A stretch of 64,000 bases of DNA from JACVRW01 sp963728155 (GCA_963728155.1 CAVSJF010000024.1:1-64000); one strand, 5' to 3'. Positions 44,676 to 53,540 are shown, numbered from the stretch's first letter. The notes: generated by a model from the sequence alone, not told the origin. Made by a program: numbers and translations.

Positions 44676-45339
44676 CTACCCGCCGCAGGCTCCGGGGGTC
44701 GTCACACGGGGATCGGGGGTTGGATCAGGGCGCCCGGAGATCTTGCAGAGCGCAAACCGCCCGCTGTCGAAATCGACCTGGGCCCGGTAGGGGTAGCCGA
44801 GCAGGCCCCCCACGCTCGTCTCGCTGCGCTCGAACTCGGACGTGGCGGCCACGCACGCGTAGCGGCCCAGCCGGCGGGAGAGATCGCGCGTCCGCTCCCA
44901 CACCCTGTGTCGTGCGCGGAAAGGGCTCGCAGGCCACGCGCAGGATCGGCCCGTCGAGCGCTCCCAGCCGGACGCGGCGGCGTGCATCGGCCAGGATCCC
45001 GGCGACGAGGTCCTCCAGCACCGCGGCGCGCGCGCTCAGGCGCTCCGGCGCGCCCGCCCCGGGCGAGGCCGCGGACTCGGAGCGCCCGAATCGCGGACGC
45101 TGCTCGACCTGAAGCTCGAGAATCCGCCGTTCGCGCAGCTCGGCCCGCTGGCGGCGCTCGCGCTCGACGCTGTCCTGCGCGGACTCGCGCGCGGCGGGCA
45201 CGAGCACCAGCGCCGCGATCCCGCACGCCGCGAGCACCAGCGCGAGGAGGATCCGCAACCGGCGGCTGGTCCTACGCCATACCCAGCCGGGGAGCTCGGT
45301 CGCCCCGGGAAGCGGCTGGTAGCGCTCGTCTCGGCCCAC
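44676..45339 (-). CDS. Membrane-anchored unknown protein with coiled coil
   Basis: Start at GTG 45339 (TTG 45375 possible). A short cytoplasmic part (LPGATELPGWVWRRTSRR) is followed by one helix (LRILLALVLAACGIAALVLV), then a charged coiled coil (DSVERERRQRAELRERRILE) and a soluble domain (LEDLVAGILADARRRVRLGA). A frame change near 44915 leads to RLGRYACVAATSEFERSETS and YPYRAQVDFDSGRFALCKIS, with two Cys that may pair. About 220 residues; no family recognised. Confidence 0.55.
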
Positions 45340-45398
45340 TCCCGGATTATCCGCTCCGCTCAATGCCAAGCACAAGCACCGCCGCCCGCACTCAGGTC

Positions 45399-46091
45399 TC
45401 AGGCCGGCTGACGTACGCCGATCTCGTCGAGGTGCGCAAGCATGTCGGCCGGGTCCTCGTACACCCGGAAGGCGCCCGCTTGCACCAGCTCCTCGCGGCC
45501 GTAGCCGCCCGACAGCAGGCCGATGCCGAGGGCACCGGCGCGGCGGGCGGCGAGCAGGTCCCAGATGCTGTCTCCCACGACCAGGGCCTCGCGGATGTCG
45601 ACCTCGATGCGGGCGGCGGCGGTCACGAACAGGTCGGGATCGGGCTTGGCGTAGCGCACGAGGTCGCGTGTGACCATAGGCGTGTCCTCACTCAGACCCA
45701 GCAGCGCGCGCGCCCGCCCCGCCGTTCGTTCGGCGCCGCTCGTCGCGATCGCCCAGGGGATGTCCTCCTCGTCGAGCCGGGCGAGCAGGTCGGTAGCCCC
45801 CGGCAGGGCGCGCACTCCCGGGTAGTGGCGTTCGTAGGCCTCGGCGTGCAGGTCCGGCAGGCGCTTGAGCGTCTCGTCGTCGAGCTCGGCCCCCAGCTCG
45901 CGCCGCAGCGCGGTCACGAACAGCCCGCCGCTCATTCCGATACGGCGATGGATCTTCCATACGGCCAGGCTCACGCCCACCTGCTCGAGCGCCTCGCGCC
46001 AAGCGATCACATGCTGGTAGACGCTGTCGATGAGGGTGCCGTCGAGATCGAAGAGGAACGCAGGCTGGGGCATGCGGGGCGCGTGCTTCAC
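45399..46091 (-). CDS. HAD-superfamily phosphatase
   Basis: 230 residues: MPQPAFLFDLDGTLIDSVYQ with the DxDGT nucleophile loop (internal ATG 46073 may be the true start; GTG 46091 is the upstream option). A cap domain has RRIGMSGGLFVTALRRELG, motif II is AIATSGAERTAGRARALLGL, motif III VRYAKPDPDLF and motif IV ALVVGDSIWDLLAARRAGAL. This is the phosphoglycolate phosphatase/beta-phosphoglucomutase-like subgroup. Substrate unknown. Frame intact. Confidence 0.88.
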   Translation of the reverse strand: MKHAPRMPQPAFLFDLDGTLIDSVYQHVIAWREALEQVGVSLAVWKIHRRIGMSGGLFVTALRRELGAELDDETLKRLPDLHAEAYERHYPGVRALPGATDLLARLDEEDIPWAIATSGAERTAGRARALLGLSEDTPMVTRDLVRYAKPDPDLFVTAAARIEVDIREALVVGDSIWDLLAARRAGALGIGLLSGGYGREELVQAGAFRVYEDPADMLAHLDEIGVRQPA

Positions 46092-46133
46092 GGTTGCGAA
46101 GGTTAGGGCCGTGGCCCCTTAACCGCCCTTGGC

Positions 46134-46525
46134 TCAGGTCACGAGTCGCGCGAAGAGATGCTCGAGCTCGCGCTCCGGATCCGCGCACAGGCCGGTGTGC
46201 ACCGGCGAGGGCTGAATCGTCGTGCTCGACGGCGCGACGAGCCAGCTGAAGCGCTCGGAGGGCTCGAGCCCGGCGATCGGCCCGGCGCCGGGATCGCCCG
46301 CGGCCACGCGCGCGAGCGCGTCGAGACGCTCGCCGAGCGGCCCGGGGTGGACGTCGGCCGACAGGGCCGCGAGGCGTTCGCGATCGAGCGCCACCCGCGC
46401 GGCCAGGTAGCCGAGCGTGCGCGCGAACAGGACCACGCCCGCGTTCAGGAACTCGCGCACGCTCGACGTCGCGGGACCACGCGGAGCAGCGCGTACTGAT
46501 AGGGGCTACCGGCCTGCTCGGGCAT
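46134..46525 (-). CDS. DUF3037 protein, HipA partner
   Basis: About 130 residues. ATG 46525 begins MPEQAGSPYQYALLRVVP; after a frame change near 46470 REFLNAGVVLFARTLGYLAA, then GPIAGLEPSERFSWLVAPSS and STTIQPSPVHTGLCADPERE, the diagnostic order of DUF3037. These proteins are regularly encoded next to HipA-like kinases. The start overlaps the HipA-like gene stop by 20 bases. It may act as the partner or substrate-recognition protein of that kinase; the role is not established. Confidence 0.75.
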
Positions 46526-47267
46526 CCTCGGCCTCCTGGGCGAAGGCGCGCGGCGGAGCCAGCCGGCGCCCAGCCACTCGGCGTAGGCCTTGACGGGGCG
46601 TTCCTGCCACGTCGCGGGGGATCAGGGCGGCCAGCTCCTCCGGCGGTTGCGCCGAGATCGCGCGGCGCCAGCCGTCGGTCTGCCTCCAGGATCGAGCCGG
46701 CGTGGGGAAGCAGCACGTGTTCGGCGATCGCCGGGAAGGGCGCGCGGGCCTGGGCGGGCAGCTCGCCCGGCGGCGTGCTGGTGGTAGAGGGCGGCGCCGT
46801 GATCGATCAACCACAGGCGATCGTGCCAGAGCAGCAGGTTGGGATTGCGCGGCGTGCGGTCGACGTTGGCCACGAGGGCGTCGAACCAGACGATGTCGGC
46901 CGCCTGCTCGGCCGTGACCACGCCGGCCCCGTCGGAGGCATCGAAGGAGAGCGCGCCGGGCAGGAAGTCGACTCCGAGGTTCAGCCCCGGGCTCGCGTCG
47001 AGCAGGTCCTGGATCTCCGGGATCGGGCTCCGCGCGGCCGAGCACCGGGTCGAGCTCGACGAACACGAGCCGCGGCACCTGGAGGCCGAGCCGGCGGCCC
47101 AGCTCCCCGGCGAGCAGCTCCGCCACGAGCGCCTTCGCGCCCTGGCCGGCGCCGCGGAACTTGACCACGTAGAGCCCGTCGTCGTCGGCTTCCATGAGGC
47201 CGGGCAGCGAACCGCCCTCCCGCAGCGCCGTGACGTAGCGCGTGGCGAGCACCGTGGACAGCTCCAT
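46506..47267 (-). CDS. HipA-like kinase family protein
   Basis: About 255 residues. MELSTVLATRYVTALREGGS and LYVVKFRGAGQGAKALVAEL form the ATP-binding N-lobe (VKF lysine); after frame changes near 47025, 46780 and 46700, IQDLLDASPGLNLGVDFLPG, ADIVWFDALVANVDRTPRNP and NLLLWHDRLWLIDHGAALY carry the catalytic Asp and Asn and metal-binding Asp. It matches the short HipA_2-like group, lacking the HipB-binding N-terminal domain of HipA toxins. No antitoxin-like DNA-binding gene is adjacent; DUF3037 replaces it. Confidence 0.75.
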   Translation of the reverse strand: MELSTVLATRYVTALREGGSLPGLMEADDDGLYVVKFRGAGQGAKALVAELLAGELGRRLGLQVPRLVFVELDPVLGRAEPDPGDPGPARREPGAEPRSRLPARRALLRCLRRGRRGHGRAGGRHRLVRRPRGQRRPHAAQSQPAALARSPVVDRSRRRPLPPARRRASCPPRPARPSRRSPNTCCFPTPARSWRQTDGWRRAISAQPPEELAALIPRDVAGTPRQGLRRVAGRRLAPPRAFAQEAEDARAGR

Positions 47268-47383
47268 GTTGGGACGGCGCCGCGGCGGGCATGGGCCAAG
47301 CGTATGGCGGGACCTCGCCGCGGGCGGGCCTCGTACTCGATCCTGTTAGCGGCTCGTTACAACGTTCGGCCACCGTTCGCCCT

Positions 47384-48033
47384 GTGTCTCGCCCCCTCCT
47401 GCTCACTCACGGCCGCGGTCGCGGCGTCCTCGCTCGCGCTGGGCGCCTGCGGCTGGCGTGAGCTCGTCGTCGCCGAGCGAGTGGTGCCCTACCCGCGCGT
47501 CGAGTGGAAGCGCTCGACCGCGCTCGGGGACCCGGCGGCGGGCCGCCTGCGTGCGCGGCGTGCGGCTTCCCCGGGAGGGCGCGCACTTCTTCACCTGGGA
47601 CCCGGTGGAGCGGCGCTCGCCCAACCGCCCTTGGCGGCGCTACGGGACCCACCGGCTGGTGCAGCGTGGTGCTGCGGGTGGCCCGCGAGTACCACCGCGC
47701 CCACCCCGGCGCGCTGCGCATGGCGGTGGGCGACCTGAGCCGCCCGCAGGGCGGCGACTTCGGCCCGCAGTTCGGCTACATCGGGCACGCCAGCCACCAG
47801 AACGGCCTCGACGTGGACGTCTACTACCCGCGCGCCGATCGGCGCGAACGCGCGCCCCGCGACGCCTCGCAGATCGATCCGGCGCTATCCCAGGACTTGG
47901 TGGACCGCTTCGTGGCCGCCGGGGCACAGACCGTGTTCGTGGGGCCGAACACCGGGCTGCACCGGGCCGCCGGAGCGTGGTGGTGCCGCTGATCAACCAC
48001 GACAACCACCTGCACGTGCGGATCGGCGGCTGA
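47384..48033 (+). CDS. Penicillin-insensitive murein endopeptidase-like (MepA/M74) lipoprotein, frameshifted
   Basis: A lipobox-type signal (LTAAVAASSLALGACGW) is followed by VVPYPRVEWKRSTALGDPAA, PREGAHFFTWDPVERRSPNR and, after further frame changes, the LAS metallopeptidase core: LRVAREYHRAHPGALRMAVG, GHASHQNGLDVDVYYPR with zinc ligands His and Asp, and HDNHLHVRIGG at the C-terminus with the third ligand. It should cut peptidoglycan cross-links in the wall. Four frame changes are needed and the start (GTG 47384) is approximate. About 215 residues. Confidence 0.75.
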
Positions 48034-48041
48034 AGCGCCCG

Positions 48042-48420
48042 CTAGCGCCCTACCGGGCGCGGCCGCGGCGGCTGGGCGAAGAGCCGCCACAGCCCCGCCT
48101 CGGGCACCCGTTCCACGAAGAAGCCCGCCGCCATGGCCTCGGCCTCCACCAGCGTGGCCAGGCGCGGCACCGTGGCGAAGCGGCTGACCGCGACGGCGTT
48201 TCTCAACCTCACCGCCAGCGGGCCGCTCGGCGGCCCAGAGGATGGCCAGCGGGGGAACGGCGATGGGGCGGCCCGAGCGGGGATCCGAGGTGGGGTGCGA
48301 CACGCGCACCTCTACCTCGAGATCACCCCGCACGAACTCCTTTCCCCCCAACAACGCGCGCACCGCGCGCTGGTCCCCAATCACCTCTAGACCGTAGGAT
48401 CGCCGTCGCGAATGCGCCAC
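48042..48420 (-). CDS. Unknown protein, frameshifted
   Basis: N-terminal frame YGLEVIGDQRAVRALLGGKE then VRGDLEVEVRVSHPTSDPRS; after a change near 48230 it reads GPLAVRLRNAVAVSRFATVP and EAEAMAAGFFVERVPEAGLW with stop at 48042-48044. About 124 residues, soluble. No family known to me. The 5' end overlaps the presumed galK start, so the true start may be further in. It is convergent with the endopeptidase, eight bases away. Confidence 0.5.
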
Positions 48421-49497
48421 TCAACCATTCGTCTAGAACACGCGGGTCAGCGGCGCCGCGGGCGTCCAGGCCTTCGCTCCCGGGCGTGTCAACCTGATCG
48501 GCGAGCACACCGACTACAACGACGGCCTGTGCCTGCCCTTCGCCGTCGAGCGCGGCGTGACCGTCCGCGCCGAGCCGCTCGAGCCCGGTGCGCGCGGTCG
48601 AGGCCCACGCGCTGGATCTCGACGAGCGCGACAGCTTCCCGCTCGGCCGGGAGGGCGACGCCCTCCCGCGCCCCCGAAGGCTGGCGGCGCTTCGTGCGCG
48701 GGGCCACGTCCGAGCTCGGCCGCGCCGGAGTACAGCTCGCGCCCTGCCGGCTCGAGTTCTCCGGCGACCTGCCCTCCGAGGCCGGGCTCTCCTCCTCCGC
48801 GGCGCTGTCGGTCTCCCTCTGCCTCGCCCTCTGCGCGGTGGCCGGCGCCGAGGCACCCGAGCCGGTGGCCCTGGCGCGCCTGTGCTCGCGGATCGAGAAC
48901 GAGTGGTGCGGCGCCGAGACCGGCCTGCTCGACCAGCTCGCGTCCCTGTGCGGCGAGGAGGGCCACGCGGTTCGCATCGACATGGCCGGGCCGGAGCTGC
49001 GCCAGGTGCCGCTCGAGCTCGGCGGCCACGTGCTGGCCACGCTCGACTCGGGCGCCTCGCGCAGCCTGGCGGGATCGGGCTACAACGAGCGGCGGGACGA
49101 GTGCCGGGCGGCCTGCGAGCGACTCGGCATCGACTCGCTGAGGCGGGCTCGACCCGCGGACGTGGCGGCCCTGCCCGCCCCGCTCGACCGCCGGGTCCGC
49201 CACGTGCTCAGCGAGAACGACCGCGTGGACGCGGCGGTGCGCGCGCTCGAGCAAGGCGACCTGGCCGAGCTCGGCGCCCTGCTCGACGCCTCGCACGCGA
49301 GCCTGCGCGACGACTACGAGGTCTCGGTCGCCGAGGTGGAGCAGACGGTGGCGCGGTGCGAGCGTGCGGGTGCGCTCGGGGCGCGCATCATGGGCGGCGG
49401 CTTCGGCGGGTCGGTGCTGGCGCTGTTCGGGCCGCGCGCGCAGCCGCCCGAAGGGGCGATCAGGGTCGAGCCGGGGCCCCCGGCTCGGCTTCTGTAG
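48412..49497 (+). CDS. galK: Galactokinase
   Basis: GHMP kinase making galactose 1-phosphate for the Leloir pathway. VQAFAPGRVNLIGEHTDYND is the sugar-binding signature. The ATP-binding motif is LPSEAGLSSSAALSVSLCLA, the catalytic Asp lies in EWCGAETGLLDQLASLCGEE, and the third GHMP motif is ARIMGGGFGGSVLALFG. Frame changes near 48450, 48595 and 48655 affect the N-terminal part; the start is uncertain because the frame holding the signature has an upstream TAG and no nearby start codon. About 360 residues. Galactose specificity is suggested by the GEHTDY motif. It overlaps the convergent small-protein gene by 38 bases. Confidence 0.85.
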   Translation: MRHSTIRLEHAGQRRRGRPGLRSRACQPDRRAHRLQRRPVPALRRRARRDRPRRAARARCARSRPTRWISTSATASRSAGRATPSRAPEGWRRFVRGATSELGRAGVQLAPCRLEFSGDLPSEAGLSSSAALSVSLCLALCAVAGAEAPEPVALARLCSRIENEWCGAETGLLDQLASLCGEEGHAVRIDMAGPELRQVPLELGGHVLATLDSGASRSLAGSGYNERRDECRAACERLGIDSLRRARPADVAALPAPLDRRVRHVLSENDRVDAAVRALEQGDLAELGALLDASHASLRDDYEVSVAEVEQTVARCERAGALGARIMGGGFGGSVLALFGPRAQPPEGAIRVEPGPPARLL

Positions 49498-49771
49498 ACC
49501 CCTCGTCCTCCTCCTCGAGCTCGTCTACCAGCGGGCGGGTGAAGCCCCAGACGAGGAACAGCACGGAAGCCACGAGCAGGGCAAAGGCCACCCAGAGGTT
49601 GATGTTCACGCCCGCGGCCTTCTCCTTGTCGGCCTCGCTCGCGAACAGCCCGGCGCCCAGCAGCAGGAACCCGTACACGCCGAGCAGCCCGCCGATGATC
49701 TTGCGGATGTCGAGCAGGCTGGTGGCCTTCTCGACCTGTTCCTCGCTGAATTGGGTTGTCTCCTCGGCCAC
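49460..49771 (-). CDS. Small two-helix membrane protein downstream of the symporter
   Basis: 103 residues from GTG 49771 (GGAGAG close upstream): QFSEEQVEKATSLLDIRKII, then helices IGGLLGVYGFLLLGAGLFAS and NLWVAFALLVASVLFLVWGF and an acidic tail (ELEEEDEGSTEAEP). The start lies inside the symporter's 3' end. It could be a separate accessory subunit or, with a frame change, the C-terminal extension of the symporter. Confidence 0.6.
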   Translation of the reverse strand: MAEETTQFSEEQVEKATSLLDIRKIIGGLLGVYGFLLLGAGLFASEADKEKAAGVNINLWVAFALLVASVLFLVWGFTRPLVDELEEEDEGSTEAEPGAPARP

Positions 49772-51429
49772 GGCTCTCCATAGATGAAGATGATGTTCAG
49801 GACGATGACGATGGCGATGGCCCCGGCCCCGAGCACCTTGGGATTGCGCCACCACAGCGAGTCGCGGCGCGAGAGCTTCAGGTCGGTGCCCTCGGCCATG
49901 CCGTACACCAGCCCGCGCAGCTCCTCCACGGGCTTGGGCTGGGTGGCGAGGCTGACCACCACGGTCACGATCGCGTCGAGGACGAAGGCCACGATCGCGC
50001 CCCAGAAGTCGGCGGCCAGCGGAGAGGCGATCTCGATAGTGCCTCTCGAGTAGAGCTGGTGGGTCATGAAGGCGCCGAAGGTGCCGGCCACGAGCCCCGC
50101 GAAGCCGCCCCAGGGCGTGGCCCGCCTCCAGAACATCCCGATGATGAACGTGGCGAACAGGGGCGCGTTGAAGTACGAGAACAACAGCTGAACGTAGTTC
50201 ATGATGTTGTCGTAGCCCTTGGCGATGAACGCCGTGAGGATCGAGATGCCGATGCCCACCACCGTCGCGATTCGCCCGAAGCGGATGTAGTGGGCGGGTT
50301 CGGCGTCGCTGCGGATGTAGTCCTGGTAGAGGTCGTAGGTAACGACCGTGTTGAACGCGGAGACGTTGGCCGCCACCCCGGCCATGAACGCGGCGATCAG
50401 GCCGGTCACCGCGATGCCCAACATTCCCGAGGGCAGGTACTCGGCGATCAGCGCCGGGATCGCGTTGTTGTAAGTGGTCGCTGGGCTGGACTCGCTGCCG
50501 AAGTTGGGGATGGTCACGAGCGCCACCAGGCCCGGAATCACAACCAGCGCGGGAATGAAGATCTTGGGGTAGGCGGCGATCAGCGGCGTGCGCCGTGCGG
50601 CCGACATGTTGTTGGCCGACAGCGCGCGCTGGACCTCGGCGAAGTTGGTGGTCCAGTAGCCGAAGGAGAGCACGAAGCCGAGCCCGAAGACGGTGGCGAT
50701 GAAGTTGGCCCCGAGGGGGTTGTCGCCGCCGATCCCCAGGCCCTCCCAGGCATGCAGCCCGGGTTCGCCGAGGTCGCTCTGCTTGATCTGGTCGGCCAGG
50801 CCGCTGATCCCGCCTACGTCGATCAGCGCGACGGTCACGAGCGGTATCAGCGCGGCCAGGATGATGAAGAACTGCAGGACCTCGTTGTAGATCGCCGAGG
50901 TCAGCCCGCCCAGCGTGATGTAGGCCAGCACGATGAACGCCGCGATGACGATCGCGGTGCTGATCGACCAGCCCAGCATCAGCGAGAGCACCAGCCCGAG
51001 CGCGAACAGGTTCACGCCGCTGATCAGCACGGTGGCCAGGGCGAAGGAGATCGCGTTGAACAGGTGGGTGGGCCGGTTGTAGCGCCGCCGCAGCCACTCG
51101 GGGACCGAACGCACCTTGGAGCCGTAGTAGAAGGGCATCATCACGATGCCCAGGAAGACCATCGCCGGGATGGCCCCGATCCAGTAGAAGTGCACAGTGG
51201 CCACGCCGTACTGGGCGCCGTTGGCCGCCATGCCGAGCACCTCGAGCGCGCCGAGGTTGGCCGCGATGAAGGCCAGACCGGTGATCCACGCGGGCAGCGA
51301 CCGTCCGGATAGGAAGAAGTCGAGGTCGGTCTTCAGCAGGCGCTTGGCGCCGAACCCGATCCCCAGGACCACGACGAAGTAGATCGCGATGATCGAGTAG
51401 TCGAGGACCGACGCGTCGATACGCAGCAT
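49606..51429 (-). CDS. Sodium:solute symporter (SSS family)
   Basis: A 13- or 14-helix transporter of about 550-600 residues: DYSIIAIYFVVVLGIGFGAK, FFLSGRSLPAWITGLAFIAA, the sodium-site region ALATVLISGVNLFALGLVLS, and TNFAEVQRALSANNMSAARR. SSS members move sugars, amino acids, acetate or vitamins with sodium. After IVIVLNIIFIYGEPW the frame continues to 49606 in sequence of doubtful quality, overlapping the small membrane protein; the natural stop probably lies near 49771. ATG 51429 lacks a visible ribosome binding site. It follows the tiny membrane proteins and CBS gene in one run. Substrate not predictable; galactose is a possibility because galK is adjacent but convergent. Confidence 0.85.
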   Translation of the reverse strand: MLRIDASVLDYSIIAIYFVVVLGIGFGAKRLLKTDLDFFLSGRSLPAWITGLAFIAANLGALEVLGMAANGAQYGVATVHFYWIGAIPAMVFLGIVMMPFYYGSKVRSVPEWLRRRYNRPTHLFNAISFALATVLISGVNLFALGLVLSLMLGWSISTAIVIAAFIVLAYITLGGLTSAIYNEVLQFFIILAALIPLVTVALIDVGGISGLADQIKQSDLGEPGLHAWEGLGIGGDNPLGANFIATVFGLGFVLSFGYWTTNFAEVQRALSANNMSAARRTPLIAAYPKIFIPALVVIPGLVALVTIPNFGSESSPATTYNNAIPALIAEYLPSGMLGIAVTGLIAAFMAGVAANVSAFNTVVTYDLYQDYIRSDAEPAHYIRFGRIATVVGIGISILTAFIAKGYDNIMNYVQLLFSYFNAPLFATFIIGMFWRRATPWGGFAGLVAGTFGAFMTHQLYSRGTIEIASPLAADFWGAIVAFVLDAIVTVVVSLATQPKPVEELRGLVYGMAEGTDLKLSRRDSLWWRNPKVLGAGAIAIVIVLNIIFIYGEPWPRRQPNSARNRSRRPPACSTSARSSAGCSACTGSCCWAPGCSRARPTRRRPRA

Positions 51430-51475
51430 GGGCGCGGATTACCCATGTGCCGTTTGCGCCAAACGGGGGCGCGCT

Positions 51476-51721
51476 TCAGTGGTGCTCGAGCGGGAGCTCG
51501 CCGATCTCGCGGCGGGTCTCGCCCACCCAGCGCCAGACCGAGACGAGGGTGATGGCGAGGCCGATCACCACCATCGGCAGCGCCAGCACGATGCCGCACA
51601 CGGCGAGCGCGATCCCGAACGCGGTGGTCACCGGGAGGTAGGAGGGCCCGGGAAGATGGATGGCCTCGCCGGCCGGCGGCGCCTCGGGTCCTCCGGTGTG
51701 GATGTGCTCGTCGTTGGCCAT
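51476..51721 (-). CDS. Two-helix small membrane protein (oxidase subunit IV-like or symporter partner)
   Basis: 81 residues from ATG 51721: a His-containing N-terminus (MANDEHIHTGGPE), then PSYLPVTTAFGIALAVCGIV and LALPMVVIGLAITLVSVWRW and a charged tail. The PSYxPV-helix-helix layout is that of actinobacterial cytochrome c oxidase subunit IV, and ctaCDE lies 1 kb away on the other strand. Position upstream of the symporter suggests instead an accessory subunit like those of acetate symporters. Both are possible. Confidence 0.65.
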   Translation of the reverse strand: MANDEHIHTGGPEAPPAGEAIHLPGPSYLPVTTAFGIALAVCGIVLALPMVVIGLAITLVSVWRWVGETRREIGELPLEHH

Positions 51722-51825
51722 CAGTACACGAGGGCCACGAGCCATGCCAGCGCGAAGACGATCAGCGCGATCGCCCCGGCGATCAGGCCGGTGCGCAGGT
51801 TCTTGAGGGCCAGGCGGCGATCCAC
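51721..51825 (-). CDS. 34-residue single-helix membrane protein
   Basis: GTG 51825 encodes a 34-residue protein: a basic N-terminus (DRRLALKNLRTGL) and one long helix (IAGAIALIVFALAWLVALVY). Its TGA shares a base with the ATG of the 81-residue gene (TGATG). The size and single helix are similar to subunit IIa of ba3-type oxidases (34 residues), but this is only an analogy. Codon use fits the neighbours. Confidence 0.6.
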   Translation of the reverse strand: MDRRLALKNLRTGLIAGAIALIVFALAWLVALVY

Positions 51826-51840
51826 TGAAGACCTGTTCTA

Positions 51841-52251
51841 TCAGGCGGTCAGGTCCGACGGCAATTCACTGGTGGCGCCGTCCGACACCCAGACGCGGAC
51901 TATGTCGCGCATGGAGAGGATCCCCACCATGTTGCCGCCGTCCACCACGACGAGGTGGCGAAAGCCCCCGCGGACCATGGCCTCGGCCGCCCGCTCCAGC
52001 GACCAGTCGGGGGCGGCGAAGACGAGGTCGGCCGAGAGGTGGTCGGACACCAACTCCCGATCGGGGTCCTGGCCGGCCGCGATCGAGCCGAGGATGTCGC
52101 GCTCGGTCACGATCCCCGGACCGGGCTGTTCGGGGTCGATGACCACCGCAGCGCCCACGTGGCGCTCGGCCATCGCCGCCGACGCGTCGCGCAGCGAGCG
52201 ACCCGGATTCACGGTGAGAACCCGTTCGCTCATTCCGGCCTTGACCTGCAT
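51841..52251 (-). CDS. Two-CBS-domain protein
   Basis: 136 residues: ERVLTVNPGRSLRDASAAMA and HVGAAVVIDPEQPGPGIVTE form CBS 1, SADLVFAAPDWSLERAAEAM and HLVVVDGGNMVGILSMRDIV form CBS 2. Such stand-alone proteins bind adenine nucleotides or SAM and regulate partners. It precedes the small membrane proteins and symporter by 15 bases, so it may report energy state to that transport unit. Confidence 0.88.
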   Translation of the reverse strand: MQVKAGMSERVLTVNPGRSLRDASAAMAERHVGAAVVIDPEQPGPGIVTERDILGSIAAGQDPDRELVSDHLSADLVFAAPDWSLERAAEAMVRGGFRHLVVVDGGNMVGILSMRDIVRVWVSDGATSELPSDLTA

Positions 52252-52308
52252 CGGAGAAGCAGCCTACAACTCGAGACATCCACATCGCCGTTTCGTCCGT
52301 AGTAGAGG

Positions 52309-52668
52309 GTGGTGAGACAGACCACCCTCTTCCGCCGCAGAACCCTCTTCGCCGAGGCGCTCACGGTCATCGAGCAGGACTATGCCGACGAGAACCTCTC
52401 GCTCGGCGCGGTAGCTCGCTCCATCGCCACCTCGCGGCGCCAGCTCCAGCGGGTGTTCGGTGAGCGCAACACGAGCTTCCGGGCCGAGCTGCAGCGAGTG
52501 CGCATGTCGAAGGCCGCCGAACTGCTTCAGGAAGGCGAGACGCCGGTGTCCGCGGTCGCCCGGTCGGTTGGCTACCGCCAGCCTGCGCAGTTCTCCAAGG
52601 CCTTTCGCCGCCACCACGGCTGTCCGCCGTCGGAGATGCGCGGCGTAGCGGTCCGCATAGCCGCCTAA
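52309..52668 (+). CDS. AraC-type DNA-binding protein (HTH only)
   Basis: 119 residues consisting of the double helix-turn-helix of the AraC family: NLSLGAVARSIATSRRQLQR, then VFGERNTSFRAELQRVRMSK and TPVSAVARSVGYRQPAQFSK with AFRRHHGCPPSEMRG. No ligand-binding domain. GTG or ATG start near 52309. It stands 52 bases before ctaC on the same strand and 57 bases from the divergent CBS gene, so it may regulate the oxidase cluster. Confidence 0.85.
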   Translation: MVRQTTLFRRRTLFAEALTVIEQDYADENLSLGAVARSIATSRRQLQRVFGERNTSFRAELQRVRMSKAAELLQEGETPVSAVARSVGYRQPAQFSKAFRRHHGCPPSEMRGVAVRIAA

Positions 52669-52720
52669 GGCGCCAACCGGCTCCCGCCCGGCCGTCGCGT
52701 CCCGTAAACTCGCGCGCCGG

Positions 52721-53515
52721 ATGAGCGAGAAGGACCCAGAGGCGGGGAGCACCAAGGGGCCTCCGCAGGACGACCCGCGGATCGAGGGCGAGAAGCACCC
52801 TGTGGGCAAGATGCTCGCCTACGGGGGCATCGCGTCGATCATCGGCGTCGCAATATCGCTCTACATCGACTGGTTCCCGGTCAACGCGGCCGGCGCCGCG
52901 GGCCAGATCGACACCGTGTACGACGTTCTGCTGATCGCCTCGGTCCCGATCTTCGTGCTGGTGATGACGATCGTGATCTATTCGGTCACGCGTTTCGCCG
53001 CCAAGCCCGGCGACATGCGCGACGGCCCGCCCATCCACGGCAACACCCGCCTCGAGGTCATCTGGGTCACGATCCCCTTCCTCATGGTCACCGCGCTCGC
53101 GGTGTACGGATGGGTCGTGCTCGACGACATCGAGGCCAAGCAACCCGATGAGCTGGTGGTCGAGGTCAAGGGCCAGCAGTTCACCTGGACCTTCGAGTAC
53201 CCCGCTGAGAAGGTGACCTCGGACGCTCTGGTGCTGGCCGAGAACCAGCCGGTCCACTTCCGCATCAACTCCGAGGACGTCCTGCACTCCTTCTGGGTCC
53301 CGCAGTTCCGCCTCAAATCCGACGCCGTCCCCGGCCTCACCACGGACGTCCGCCTCACCCCCGACCGGGTGGGCCGCTACCAGGTGGTCTGCGCCGAGCT
53401 GTGCGGGATCGGCCACGCCGCCATGCGCCAGAACGTGAGGGTGGTCCCGCAGGTTGCGTGGGACGCCTGGATCGAGAGACAAAAGCAGGCAGCCGAGGCG
53501 GGAGCGGCCCAGTAA
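52721..53515 (+). CDS. ctaC: Cytochrome c oxidase subunit II
   Basis: 264 residues. Two N-terminal helices (GKMLAYGGIASIIGVAISLY; TVYDVLLIASVPIFVLVMTI), then the extracytoplasmic cupredoxin domain with VEVKGQQFTWTFEYP (electron-entry Trp), SEDVLHSFWVPQFRLKSDAV and the CuA site CAELCGIGHAAMRQ near residue 224-237. It accepts electrons from cytochrome c and passes them to subunit I. There is no fused cytochrome c domain. First gene of the ctaC-ctaD-usp-ctaE cluster. Confidence 0.95.
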   Translation: MSEKDPEAGSTKGPPQDDPRIEGEKHPVGKMLAYGGIASIIGVAISLYIDWFPVNAAGAAGQIDTVYDVLLIASVPIFVLVMTIVIYSVTRFAAKPGDMRDGPPIHGNTRLEVIWVTIPFLMVTALAVYGWVVLDDIEAKQPDELVVEVKGQQFTWTFEYPAEKVTSDALVLAENQPVHFRINSEDVLHSFWVPQFRLKSDAVPGLTTDVRLTPDRVGRYQVVCAELCGIGHAAMRQNVRVVPQVAWDAWIERQKQAAEAGAAQ

Positions 53516-53540
53516 TGAAGTACCTTCAGGAGACCCTCCG

